NCBI RefSeq assembly: GCF_030219325.1
Contig: NZ_CP126625.1
Coordinates: forward strand, 1,414,857-1,478,856
DNA from: Geothrix sp.
GTDB lineage: Bacteria; Acidobacteriota; Holophagae; Holophagales; Holophagaceae
Direction of reading: 5' to 3'
Length of the DNA: 64,000 bases
Part shown: positions 31,528-39,454 of the stretch, piece by piece
How the letters are laid out: every line of letters begins with the position of its first letter
Position numbering within the stretch: the stretch's first letter is position 1
Notes under the pieces: model-generated
Database searches by the model: none
Told to the model about the DNA's origin: nothing
The model's input: the letters and a program-made list of their open reading frames with translations, nothing else
Position numbers and translations under genes: made by a program

Positions 31528-32628
31528 ATGCACAAGACCCTGAGCATCGGCCTCCTCTTCGGCGGGGAATCCCCCGAGCACGAAGTCTCCATCGTCACGG
31601 CCCGGGCCATCGCGGAGCACCTGGATCCGGCCCGCTTCACCGTGCGTCCCATGGGCATCGCGCGGAACGGCGTGTGGGTGGTGACCGGCGATCCCTTCGC
31701 GCGCCTGGCCGCGGGTGAGCTGCCACGGCGCAGCGACCACCCCTTCCTGCCATTGGAACAGGGGGCGGAAGCGGCGCCCCTGCCGGACCTCTTCTTCAAT
31801 GCGCTCCATGGGGCCGGCGGCGAGGACGGGCAGATCCAGGGCTACCTGGAGCTGCTGCACCGCCCCTACACCGGCGCGGGTCTGCTGGCCATGGCGGCGG
31901 GCATGGACAAGTGGATCACCAAGCGCCTGTGGGAATCCGAAGGGCTGCCCGTGGTGCCCTACGTGGGCCTCACCGAGGAACGCTGGACCCGCGAACGGGC
32001 CGTCTGCCTCGCGGACTGCGGGAAGCTGGGCCTGCCGCTGTTCGTGAAGCCCGCCAACCTGGGCAGCAGCATCGGCGTCGAGAAGGTGAAGCAGGCCGGA
32101 GACCTGGCCCCAGCCCTCGACCGGGCCTTCACCTTCGACCGCCGGGTGCTGGTGGAGCAGGGGCTGGACATCCGCGAAATCGAGGTAGCGGTGCTGGGCG
32201 GGGACGAGCCCCTGGTCTCCCAGCCCGGCGAAGTGATCGTGGCCGACGAGTTCTACACCTTCGAGGACAAGTACCTCCACGGCAAGAGCCGCACGGAGAT
32301 CCCGGCCCAGATCCCCGAGGAGCTGGCCGACCTGGTCCGCAAGCTGGCCGCCCGGGCCTTCGCGGCCTCGGATGGCCACGGCATGGCCCGGGTGGACTTC
32401 TTCCTCGAGCGGCTGACGGGACGGATTTTCCTCAATGAGCTGAACTTCATCCCCGGATTCACCAGCATCTCCATGTATCCGAAAATGATGGCGGCCAGCG
32501 GCGTGCCCTACGGGGAGCTGCTGACCCGGCTCATCCAGCTCGCCCAGGACCGGCATGCCCAGATGGCGGCCAAGCAGAAGGGTTTCCAGTCCGGCAGCAA
32601 CTGGTTCCAGGGATCTAAGAAGGCCTGA
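31528..32628 (+). CDS. ddl: D-alanine-D-alanine ligase
   Basis: A 366-residue ATP-grasp enzyme joining two D-Ala for peptidoglycan. The opening IGLLFGGESPEHEVSIVTAR is diagnostic, LFFNALHGAGGEDGQIQG follows, then KPANLGSSIGVEKV (ATP-grasp loop) and RVDFFLERLTGRIFLNELN (Mg2+ ligands). The omega-loop Tyr in FEDKYLHGKS supports D-Ala rather than D-lactate as second substrate. The ATG at 31528 begins the conserved N-terminus. A flagellar-type promoter and a small gene follow 45 bases after its stop. Confidence 0.95.
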   Translation: MHKTLSIGLLFGGESPEHEVSIVTARAIAEHLDPARFTVRPMGIARNGVWVVTGDPFARLAAGELPRRSDHPFLPLEQGAEAAPLPDLFFNALHGAGGEDGQIQGYLELLHRPYTGAGLLAMAAGMDKWITKRLWESEGLPVVPYVGLTEERWTRERAVCLADCGKLGLPLFVKPANLGSSIGVEKVKQAGDLAPALDRAFTFDRRVLVEQGLDIREIEVAVLGGDEPLVSQPGEVIVADEFYTFEDKYLHGKSRTEIPAQIPEELADLVRKLAARAFAASDGHGMARVDFFLERLTGRIFLNELNFIPGFTSISMYPKMMAASGVPYGELLTRLIQLAQDRHAQMAAKQKGFQSGSNWFQGSKKA

Positions 32629-32638
32629 TGAAAAACCG

Positions 32639-32666
32639 TCAAGTCCTACCCGGAGGCAGCCGATAG
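32639..32666 (+). promoter_or_regulatory. Sigma-28 (FliA)-like promoter
   Basis: TCAAGTCC, 12 bases, GCCGATAG. This closely fits the flagellar sigma factor consensus of several proteobacteria (TCAAG..., 11-13 bases, GCCGATA). It lies just upstream of a gene for a flagellar-rod-like protein, which strongly supports the reading. The GGAGG at 32652-32656 lies between the two boxes and is not the ribosome site. Confidence 0.65.
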
Positions 32667-33003
32667 GTTCCTCATGGACGTCGTCGGCATCGCACTCTCC
32701 GGTCTCCGCGCCTCGGGCGCAGGGCTGGCCGTGCAGGCCAGCAACGTGGCCAACCAGCTGTCGGACGGATACAAGGCCAAGCGCGTCGACCTGGTGGCTG
32801 AAGCCTCGGGGGGGGTGCGGGTGTCAGGGGTCTCTGCGGACCCCTCACCCGCCGGCCCCGCCCCCTCGAACGTCGATCTCGCCACTGAAGCCGTGCAGGG
32901 CATGGGCTTCGAGCTGATGTACAAGGCCAACCTCAAGGTCCTCAAGACCGCGGACGAGCTGGCCCAGGCCACCCTGGACCTGAAGGCGTAGGTCCTACCC
33001 GGA
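32643..33003 (+). repeat. Direct 12-base repeats flanking the mini-rod gene
   Basis: GTCCTACCCGGA occurs at 32643-32654 (inside the FliA-like promoter) and again at 32992-33003 immediately after the mini-rod stop, where it is followed by CGATAG at 33011-33016. The second copy looks like a decayed duplicate of the promoter. Confidence 0.5.
32674..32991 (+). CDS. Orphan mini flagellar rod-like protein (FlgB/FlgC-type ends)
   Basis: A 105-residue protein. Residues 1-38 (IALSGLRASGAGLAVQASNV, then ANQLSDGYKAKRV) match the N-terminal motif of flagellar rod/hook proteins, and residues 70-105 (LATEAVQGMGFELMYKANLK, then VLKTADELAQATLD) match their C-terminal coiled-coil motif. The middle is much shorter than in FlgC (about 130-150 residues in total) and contains only a small loop. 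No other flagellar gene is in the window. The sigma-28-like promoter just upstream suggests it is expressed late with the flagellar regulon, perhaps as a structural or assembly accessory. Confidence 0.78.
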   Translation: MDVVGIALSGLRASGAGLAVQASNVANQLSDGYKAKRVDLVAEASGGVRVSGVSADPSPAGPAPSNVDLATEAVQGMGFELMYKANLKVLKTADELAQATLDLKA

Positions 33004-33054
33004 CTCGACTCGATAGCCGACGGCCCCAGGGCCGTTTCCTCGTACACTGTCCGC

Positions 33055-34218
33055 ATGCACGCGCGCACCTGGCTCTCGGTCCTGTCGCTCCCCCTGGTGG
33101 CGGCCTTCACCCTGCCGGTGGTGCAGCAGGGCAATCCGCCGAAGCCCCAGCCGAAGGCCGGCGCGAAGGCCGCGCCCCAGGATCCCCTCGCCGGGCTCTC
33201 GGACATCCAGGACGTGCTGTCGCTGGTGCAGCAGAACTACGTGGACCCCCCCGACATGGAGAAGGTCGTCTCGGGTGGCGTCCAGGCGGTCCTGGAACGC
33301 TCCCATCCCCTGAATGCCTACCTGACCGCCGAGGACGTGCGGCTGCCCGACCCGGGCCCGGCCGAGGCCGGCCTCATCGTCGTGAAACGCGGGATCTATG
33401 GCACGGTCGTCGCCGTGACGCCCGGGGGACCCGCTGCCAAGGCGGGGCTCCAGGCCGGTGACGTCATCCGCAAGGTGGATGGCGACTCCGTGGGTCGGCT
33501 CAGCGCCTGGGCCCTGGAGCGCAAGCTGCGCGGCCCCGAAGGATCCTCCCTCGATCTCTACCGCTACAACGCCACCGGGGACCTCACCAAGACGACCATC
33601 ACGCGGCAGCGGCTGGCCCCCGGCGCCCTGACCCTCAAGCAGGGGCAGGGATCGCTGCTCCTGTCCCTGCCGGACCTTGGGCCTGGACGGGCTGAAGAAG
33701 TCCGGAAGACCCTCGCCACTGCGGATCATGGACAGACCCTGGTGCTGGATCTGCGCCAGTGCCAGAAGGGCTCCGTGGAGGAAGCCGCCTCGCTGGCCGG
33801 CCTGCTGGGCATGAAGGGCACCTTCGCCACGCTCCAGGAGGCCGGCAAGCCTGAGCGGAGCCTTGCGGTGGCAGGCTCCGGCACGCCCTTCGTCCGCCTG
33901 GCCCTCCTTGTGGGGCGCTCCACCCTCGGAGCCTCGGAGGTCCTCGCCTCCTGTCTGAAGAAGGCGGGGGTCCGCAGCTTCGGTGAGCGCACGCCGGGCC
34001 TGGGCGTGGAACGCATGCGCTTCGCCCTCAAGCAGGGCGGGGCGGTCGAACTGGTCTCCCGGCGCTGGGTGGGCCTGGGGGGCGAGAAGCTGGATCGCCA
34101 GGGCATCGTCCCGGACCAGGTGCTTCGCATGGCCGATACGGAGGATGCGCTGGCCCGCGTCATGGCGGCCCTCCAGGCCCCCCCCGCGGCACCGCCCGCC
34201 GCCGTGAAGGCCTCCTAG
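33055..34218 (+). CDS. S41-like (CtpA-type) protein with PDZ domain, catalytic residues apparently lost
   Basis: A 387-residue exported protein: signal peptide about 1-22, a helical lead-in (VLSLVQQNYVDPPDMEKVVS, as in CtpA), a PDZ domain (about 95-175; VVAVTPGGPAAKAGLQAGDV) and a C-terminal tail-processing protease fold. In active S41 enzymes the nucleophile is the second Ser of SASASE and the base is Lys in FGKG. Here the aligned sites are G292 (STLGASEV) and L316 (TPGLG). The protein is probably a binding or scaffold form rather than a protease. The YibQ-type gene starts 1 base after its stop, so the two are linked. Confidence 0.8.
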   Translation: MHARTWLSVLSLPLVAAFTLPVVQQGNPPKPQPKAGAKAAPQDPLAGLSDIQDVLSLVQQNYVDPPDMEKVVSGGVQAVLERSHPLNAYLTAEDVRLPDPGPAEAGLIVVKRGIYGTVVAVTPGGPAAKAGLQAGDVIRKVDGDSVGRLSAWALERKLRGPEGSSLDLYRYNATGDLTKTTITRQRLAPGALTLKQGQGSLLLSLPDLGPGRAEEVRKTLATADHGQTLVLDLRQCQKGSVEEAASLAGLLGMKGTFATLQEAGKPERSLAVAGSGTPFVRLALLVGRSTLGASEVLASCLKKAGVRSFGERTPGLGVERMRFALKQGGAVELVSRRWVGLGGEKLDRQGIVPDQVLRMADTEDALARVMAALQAPPAAPPAAVKAS

Positions 34219-34219
34219 C

Positions 34220-35128
34220 TTGGCCCGAGCCAAGGGCCGGCGCACGTCCACCCTGGCCCTGGTGGGATGGGCCCTGCTCATGCTCGCCCTTGGGCTGGGT
34301 GCAGGATTGCTGCTGGGACAACAGGGCTGCAACCGTCGGGAGGCTCCGGCCAAGCGCGAGGGACCCAAACCCGCCGTCAAGAAACCCGAGCTCAGACAGG
34401 CCGAACCGAAACCCGCTGAGCCGAAGGCGAAGCCTCCGAGTCCGGAACCGGAACGCCCGCTGCCCCGCCTGGCCCTCGTCATCGATGACCTCGGCTACAT
34501 CCAGCCGGAGCTGGTCACGCGCCTGTGCAGCCAGCCCGTGCCCTTCAGCGTGGCGGTCCTGCCCTACCAGGAGCACACCCGCGAGAGCGCCGACATCGCC
34601 CATCGTCTCGGCAAGGAGGTGATGCTCCACCTGCCCATGGAGCCCATCGGCTATCCTGGGCCGGGCCGCGATCCGGGCCCCAACGCAATCCTCTACAACC
34701 TGACCGAATCCGAAGTCCGCCGCCGGGTGCGCATGGCCCTGGACGACATCCCCCACCGCACCGGCGTGAACAACCACATGGGCAGCCGCATCACGCCCGA
34801 CCGGACGCGCATGGGCTGGGTCCTCCAGGAGGTCAAGGCCCGGAAGTATTTCTTCGTGGACAGCCGCACGGAGAAGGACAGCGTGGCCTACGACCTGGCG
34901 GAGGAGCTGGGCGTTCCCGCCGTGCAGCGCCGGGTCTTCCTCGATGACGACAAGGCCTTCCCGGAAATGGAGAAGCAGTGGGAGCGGGCCCTCAAGCTGG
35001 CCGAGAAGGAAGGGGCGGCGCTGATCATCGGGCACATCTATCCTGAGACGGTGGAGGCCCTGGAGAAGCTCGTGCCCCGCAGCAAGGGGCGGGTGCGCTT
35101 CGTGAGGGCAGGGGAGCTGGTGAAATGA
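34220..35128 (+). CDS. YibQ-type divergent polysaccharide deacetylase family protein
   Basis: A 302-residue membrane-anchored protein: one hydrophobic segment (about 12-33), a Lys/Pro/Glu-rich linker (about 40-85), then the divergent polysaccharide deacetylase domain. Conserved blocks are [10 protein letters not shown] (Asp pair), [21 protein letters not shown] and [11 protein letters not shown]. In Gram-negatives such genes are often coupled to a CtpA-type gene and the envelope-associated EnvC, as here with the S41-like gene one base upstream. Cell-wall polysaccharide is the inferred substrate. It starts at TTG; no better ATG or GTG precedes the membrane segment. Confidence 0.85.
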   Translation: MARAKGRRTSTLALVGWALLMLALGLGAGLLLGQQGCNRREAPAKREGPKPAVKKPELRQAEPKPAEPKAKPPSPEPERPLPRLALVIDDLGYIQPELVTRLCSQPVPFSVAVLPYQEHTRESADIAHRLGKEVMLHLPMEPIGYPGPGRDPGPNAILYNLTESEVRRRVRMALDDIPHRTGVNNHMGSRITPDRTRMGWVLQEVKARKYFFVDSRTEKDSVAYDLAEELGVPAVQRRVFLDDDKAFPEMEKQWERALKLAEKEGAALIIGHIYPETVEALEKLVPRSKGRVRFVRAGELVK

Positions 35129-35168
35129 CACACGCATGGCTGGATCCGCTGGCTGGGGAGGCACCCCG

Positions 35169-35555
35169 ATGAATCCGGCACCGGCCCTGGCCGTGGGCAT
35201 CGGCGCGGCGCTGGGCGCTTGGCTGCGGTGGGGCTTCGGGGCCTGGCTGAACGCCCATTTCCCCACGCTGCCCCTGGGCACCCTTTCGGCGAACCTGGTC
35301 GGGGGCTATCTGGTGGGCCTGGCCGTGGCCTTCTTCTCGCAGCACCCGGGGCTTTCCCCGGAGCTGCGCCTGTTCGTGATCACGGGCTTCCTCGGCGGAT
35401 TGACCACCTTTTCCACCTTCTCCGCCGAAGCCGTGAGCCTGCTGGGCCGCGGGGAATATGGCTGGGCCCTGGCGCACGTGTCATCCCACCTGGCGGGATC
35501 GCTGCTGCTGACCTTCCTGGGCATGGCGACCGTCAAGGCTGTCCTGAGAGGCTGA
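35169..35555 (+). CDS. crcB: Fluoride ion channel/exporter CrcB (Fluc)
   Basis: A 128-residue membrane protein with four hydrophobic segments. [15 protein letters not shown] is the signature with the Phe/Thr track, and [14 protein letters not shown] is the central helix break. Fluc dimers expel fluoride. The ATG at 35169 has GGGGAGG 9 bases upstream; an earlier in-frame start would add 11 non-conserved residues. No fluoride riboswitch is apparent in the short upstream gap. The DUF190 gene follows after 10 bases, a pairing seen in many bacteria. Confidence 0.94.
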   Translation: MNPAPALAVGIGAALGAWLRWGFGAWLNAHFPTLPLGTLSANLVGGYLVGLAVAFFSQHPGLSPELRLFVITGFLGGLTTFSTFSAEAVSLLGRGEYGWALAHVSSHLAGSLLLTFLGMATVKAVLRG

Positions 35556-35565
35556 GGGAGGTGCC

Positions 35566-35892
35566 ATGCAGGGAATCTGCCTGAAGTTCTACGTCCAGGA
35601 AGACCGGAAGCACCACCATGTCCTGGTCTACGAGTGGCTGCTGGAGCAGGCGCGGCAGCTGGGCCTGAACGGCGGTTCGGCGTTCAAGGCCATGGCAGGC
35701 TTCGGCCGCCACGGCCTGCTGCACGAGGATCATTTCTTCGAACTGGCCGGGAAGCTGCCGATGGTGGTGGAGTTCATCGTGACCGAGGCGGAGGCGGATC
35801 GGCTCCTGACCCGGGTCCAGGCCGAGGAGGTCACGCTCTTCTACGCCAAGACGGTCGTGGAATTCGGCTGGGTGAAGGGCCCGAAAGCCTGA
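35566..35892 (+). CDS. DUF190 family (PII-like) protein
   Basis: A 108-residue soluble protein. The 'lrIYv.E.dk...h.pLyeai...a...GlaGatv..g..GfG' pattern of DUF190 is seen as KFYVQEDRKHHHVLVYEWLL and LNGGSAFKAMAGFG. These PII-like trimers accompany CrcB and are thought to be regulatory. It lies 10 bases after crcB, with GGGAGG upstream of the ATG. Confidence 0.88.
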   Translation: MQGICLKFYVQEDRKHHHVLVYEWLLEQARQLGLNGGSAFKAMAGFGRHGLLHEDHFFELAGKLPMVVEFIVTEAEADRLLTRVQAEEVTLFYAKTVVEFGWVKGPKA

Positions 35893-35902
35893 GGCTCCGC
35901 GG

Positions 35903-36526
35903 CTAGTGTCCGCAGCCGCAGCCGCCCGTGAAGGCGGCGCTGCGGGCCGCCTTCACCATGCCGAGGCCCTCCTTGCCGATGAGCAGGGCGAGGCCCAGGG
36001 CCGCCGCCGCATCCACCCACCACAGCGCGGGCAGGAGCAGGAACAGCAGACTGCCGGCGAAGAGCACGGCCGAAAGCTGGATGCAGGCCAGGCTGCAGGC
36101 GGCGTCGGCTTCCAGGGTGGCACTGTCCAGGGCCCTGGCGGCTGCCCGCTTGGCGCGCCACAGGAAGAACATGCAGGAGAGGGACAGGGCCGAGATGACC
36201 AGGCCTGGAGCGGTGGTGGGCGGATGGCGCCGGGCCGCCATCTGCAGGATCGCGCCCCCGGCGATGCCCATGGCCAGGGCGAGGAAGAGCCAGCCGATGC
36301 CCAGGGTGGCCTTCCGTTCGCGGGCGAGGTTGCCGTGGTCCAGTAGCTTCCAGAGCACCAGCAGGGCCGAGGCCACCTCGATGAAGCTGTCGGCGCCGAA
36401 GCCGAAGAGGGCGATGGAGTCGTCGGCCCAGCCGAAGGCCATGGAGACGAGCCCCTCGACGAGGTTGTAGGCGATGGTCAGGGCGCAGAGCCAGAGGGCC
36501 CGCCGGCGCCACTGGTCAGGATTCAC
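35903..36526 (-). CDS. Short cation-diffusion-facilitator-like membrane protein
   Basis: A 207-residue protein with about six hydrophobic segments. Segment 2 carries ADSFIEVAS and segment 5 carries EADAACSLAC, matching the positions of the metal-binding Asp residues in CDF (ZitB/FieF) transporters. The usual cytoplasmic C-terminal domain (about 80 residues) is missing, and the protein ends in GGCGCGH, a possible metal-binding tail. It is therefore a reduced CDF-type transporter; the metal (Zn, Fe, Mn, Co) is not predicted. The GTG start overlaps the RsbW-like stop as GTGA. Confidence 0.8.
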   Translation of the reverse strand: MNPDQWRRRALWLCALTIAYNLVEGLVSMAFGWADDSIALFGFGADSFIEVASALLVLWKLLDHGNLARERKATLGIGWLFLALAMGIAGGAILQMAARRHPPTTAPGLVISALSLSCMFFLWRAKRAAARALDSATLEADAACSLACIQLSAVLFAGSLLFLLLPALWWVDAAAALGLALLIGKEGLGMVKAARSAAFTGGCGCGH

Positions 36527-36963
36527 GGATGGGGCTCGCGCACCTTGCGCGCCTTCACCAGCACGAGGGTGGAGCCTTCGGGCCGGCGCTCCATGTGAAC
36601 CTCGTCCATCACCTGGCGCATGAAGAAGACGCCGCGGCCGCCGGGTTTGAGCAGGTTCTCCGGCAGGTTCGGGTCCGGCAGGGCCTCCAGGTCAACGCCC
36701 GGCCCCCGGTCCTCGATGCGGATCTCGAAGCGGTCCACCCGGGGCGTGAAGGTGACCTTCACGGGCTTGTCCTTCTGCAGCTTGTTCCCGTGGCGCATGG
36801 CGTTGGCGATGCCCTCCTGGATGGCCAGCCAGAGGCGCTCACCGTCCTCCTGGGTGAAGCTGAGGTGCTTGAGGAACTCCGCACCCACCACCTGGATCAG
36901 GTCAATGAAGCGCAGGTCTGTGTTGCACGTGAGGACGACGGGCAGAAGGGCGGGGTGGGCCAT
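36523..36963 (-). CDS. RsbW-like ATP-binding anti-sigma/serine kinase
   Basis: A 146-residue GHKL-fold ATP-binding domain: N box EGIANAMRHGN, G1 box IEDRGPGVDL, G2 region LKPGGRGVFFMRQVMDE. This is the HATPase_c_2 (RsbW/SpoIIAB) group, usually kinases of anti-anti-sigma (STAS) proteins. No STAS or sigma gene is adjacent. The ATG at 36963 is preferred (GGGA upstream; MAHPALLPV); an upstream start adds 14 residues. It overlaps the CDF-like gene by 4 bases and is divergent from norZ. Confidence 0.83.
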   Translation of the reverse strand: MAHPALLPVVLTCNTDLRFIDLIQVVGAEFLKHLSFTQEDGERLWLAIQEGIANAMRHGNKLQKDKPVKVTFTPRVDRFEIRIEDRGPGVDLEALPDPNLPENLLKPGGRGVFFMRQVMDEVHMERRPEGSTLVLVKARKVREPHP

Positions 36964-37079
36964 GGACGCGGATTCCCTTTCACAGACCAGAAGAGCCAAG
37001 CCCAAGGTACTTGGAATCCCGGCGATTGGGCAGGGGTTTTGCCAGAAGGGCCCGCCCCGGGGAGGGGGCGTGCGTGTCC

Positions 37080-37109
37080 TGGATCACAATTAAGAATAGT
37101 TGGTCTTAA
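37080..37109 (+). promoter_or_regulatory. FNR/DNR-like box plus inverted repeat upstream of the NO reductase gene
   Basis: TGGATCACAATTAA (37080-37093) matches 8 of 10 positions of the FNR/DNR consensus TTGAT-N4-ATCAA. Overlapping it, TTAAGA (37090-37095) and TCTTAA (37104-37109) form an inverted repeat with an 8-base spacer, a possible second site (an Rrf2/NsrR-type repressor is one candidate). The region is strikingly AT-rich for this genome. Binding proteins are inferred. Confidence 0.55.
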
Positions 37110-37169
37110 ATATGGAAAATCATGAAACACTGCTTTCCGGCGAGCAGATCCGCCCTGATGGAGGTTCCA

Positions 37170-39401
37170 ATGAAGGCAAGGTGGTGGCTGGTATTGCTGG
37201 TGCTCCTGGCAGGCTTCGGCGTGCTGGGATTGGGTGGGCGGCAGATTGCCCAGAACGCACCGCCGATTCCGCAGCGGGTGGTGGCCGAGGATGGCACCCT
37301 GCTCGTGGGGCCAGGCCAGATCCTCGAGGGCCAGGTCAGCTACCTGGGCCATGGCGGCCAGCACATCGGTTCCATCTGGGGCCACGGAGCCTACCTGGCG
37401 CCCGACTGGACGGCCAAGGCCCTGCATCAGTGGGCCTCCCACACCCTCGATGGCGTGAAGGCCCAGGGCGGATCGGTCGCGGACGCCAAGGCCGGCACCA
37501 TTTCCTTATTTCAGAATAATAGGTATGAATCATCTACCGGCACCCTCACCCTGGGCGCCGCCCAGGCGGTTGCCTACCTGAAGACCCGTGGTGAGTTGGC
37601 TAAGATCGCGGTGGAAGGGGACAAGGGCGCCGCCATCCCGGCCCGCTGGATTCCCACGCTGCAGGAAGGCGAGCGCGTGGCCGATTTCTGGCTCTGGACC
37701 GCCTGGACCGCAGCGGCCCGCCGGCCCGGCGCCGACCACAGCTTCACCCAGAACTGGCCCCAGGAACCGCTCGTGGGCAACACCATCACGCCCATCAGCC
37801 ACTTGTGGAGCATCCTCTCGATCATCCTGCTGATCCTGGGCGTGGGCCTCATGATCTGGCACCACGCCAGCCAGCCTGCGGAGGAATTCCCCGCGCCCCA
37901 GGCCATTCCCGCGGCACCTGCCACTCCCAGCCAGCGCTGGTCGGCCATCTATTTCGCCGTGGCCATGGCCTTGTTCCTGGTGCAGATCGGCATGGGCGTC
38001 CTGACGGCCCACGACGCGGTGGAAGGCAACGGCCTCTACGGCGTGGACCTCTCCCACATCCTGCCCTACGCGGCCTCCCGCACCTGGCACCTGCAGCTGG
38101 CCGTGTTCTGGATCGCCACCTGCTGGCTGGCCACGGGCCTCTACTTGGGCCCCAAGCTCAGCGCCAAGGAGCCCAAGGGCCAGTGGCTGGGCGTGGCGGG
38201 CCTGCTGGCAGCGCTCGTGGTGGTCGTGGTCGGGGCCCTGACCGGCGCGCACCAGGCCATCGTGGGCAAGCTCTCCGGCTCCTTCATGCTGGGCCACCAG
38301 GGCTATGAATACGTGGAACTGGGCCGCCTCTGGCAGATCCTGCTGACGGTCGGCATGCTCATCTGGCTGGTGCTGGTGGTGCGCGCCCTGATTCCGGCCC
38401 TGAAGGGCGAGAAGGGCCGCCTGGGTTTGCTCAAGCTCTTCGTGCTGTCGGCCATCGCCATCCCGCTCTTCTACTCCGCGGGCTTCATGTACACCCGCGA
38501 GACCCACGTCGCCCTCGCCGAATACTGGCGCTGGTGGGTGGTCCACCTCTGGGTGGAAGGGTTCTTCGAAGTCTTCGCCACCGTCGCCATCGCGCTGCTC
38601 TCCACCCGCATGGGCCTGCTGCGCGAAAGCACCGCGCTGCGTGCCGTGAGCACCTCCATGGGCCTCTTCCTGGGCAGCGGCGTCATCGGCACCTTCCACC
38701 ACCTCTACTACACCGGTTCCCCGGCCTCCATCTCGGCCCTGGGTTCCGTGTTCAGTGCCCTGGAGATCGTGCCCCTCACCATCGTGGGCTTCGAGATCGC
38801 CCAGAGCCTGAAAGCCGGCAAGGCCATCGGCAGCGGCTACGAGTGGCCCTTCAAGTTCTTCGCGGCGGTCTGCTTCTGGAACCTCATCGGCGCGGGCGTC
38901 TTCGGCATGCTCATCAACCCGCCCTCGGTGCTCTACTTCGGCCAGGGCCTCAACACCACACCCATCCACAGCCATGCCGCGCTCTTCGGCGTCTACGGCT
39001 TCCTCGCCATCTCGCTCATGCTCTTCGCCCTGCGCGGCATGACGCCGGACAAGGCCTGGGATGAGAAGTGGCTGAAGGTGGGCTTCTGGGGCCTGAACAT
39101 CGGCCTCGTGCTGATGCTGGTGTTCTCGCTGATCCCCAGCGGCTTCTATCAGATCGCCCAGAGCCTCGAACACGGCACCTGGTATGCGCGCAGCGCCGAG
39201 GTGGTGCAGAGCCCCCTCATGCGCACCTTCACCTGGCTGCGCATGCCTGGCGACGTCCTCTTCGGCATCGGCGCCCTCGCCGTCATCCTCTTCACCTTCA
39301 AGGCGGTCATCGGCGCCTGGGGCTGGAGGACGGCGGAGGAGATCGAGCCCGCCAAGGAACACCTGCCCGTGGCTCCCGCCTTTGCGGTGGCCGAGGACTG
39401 A
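37170..39401 (+). CDS. norZ: Quinol-dependent nitric oxide reductase (qNOR)
   Basis: A 743-residue inner-membrane enzyme reducing NO to N2O with electrons from quinol. After an N-terminal segment (1-30) comes the periplasmic cytochrome-c-like extension without haem-c motif (about 35-225), then about 12-13 membrane helices of the NorB-type catalytic core: GTFHHLYYTG supplies two FeB-type His ligands, HSHAALFGVYG another His, and VEGFFEVFATVAIALL the conserved Glu. The ATG at 37170 has GGAGG 7 bases upstream. No norQ/D gene is near, so NO detoxification is a likely role. It has its own regulatory region. Confidence 0.93.
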   Translation: MKARWWLVLLVLLAGFGVLGLGGRQIAQNAPPIPQRVVAEDGTLLVGPGQILEGQVSYLGHGGQHIGSIWGHGAYLAPDWTAKALHQWASHTLDGVKAQGGSVADAKAGTISLFQNNRYESSTGTLTLGAAQAVAYLKTRGELAKIAVEGDKGAAIPARWIPTLQEGERVADFWLWTAWTAAARRPGADHSFTQNWPQEPLVGNTITPISHLWSILSIILLILGVGLMIWHHASQPAEEFPAPQAIPAAPATPSQRWSAIYFAVAMALFLVQIGMGVLTAHDAVEGNGLYGVDLSHILPYAASRTWHLQLAVFWIATCWLATGLYLGPKLSAKEPKGQWLGVAGLLAALVVVVVGALTGAHQAIVGKLSGSFMLGHQGYEYVELGRLWQILLTVGMLIWLVLVVRALIPALKGEKGRLGLLKLFVLSAIAIPLFYSAGFMYTRETHVALAEYWRWWVVHLWVEGFFEVFATVAIALLSTRMGLLRESTALRAVSTSMGLFLGSGVIGTFHHLYYTGSPASISALGSVFSALEIVPLTIVGFEIAQSLKAGKAIGSGYEWPFKFFAAVCFWNLIGAGVFGMLINPPSVLYFGQGLNTTPIHSHAALFGVYGFLAISLMLFALRGMTPDKAWDEKWLKVGFWGLNIGLVLMLVFSLIPSGFYQIAQSLEHGTWYARSAEVVQSPLMRTFTWLRMPGDVLFGIGALAVILFTFKAVIGAWGWRTAEEIEPAKEHLPVAPAFAVAED

Positions 39402-39454
39402 AGCTATTTGGACTAAGGAAGGGGTCCCTGCCGGAAGGTGGGGGCCTCGTTCTG

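Noticed and set aside
33055-34218. Reading the S41-like gene as an active C-terminal processing protease
   Set aside because: Both residues of the Ser/Lys dyad are replaced in my alignment.
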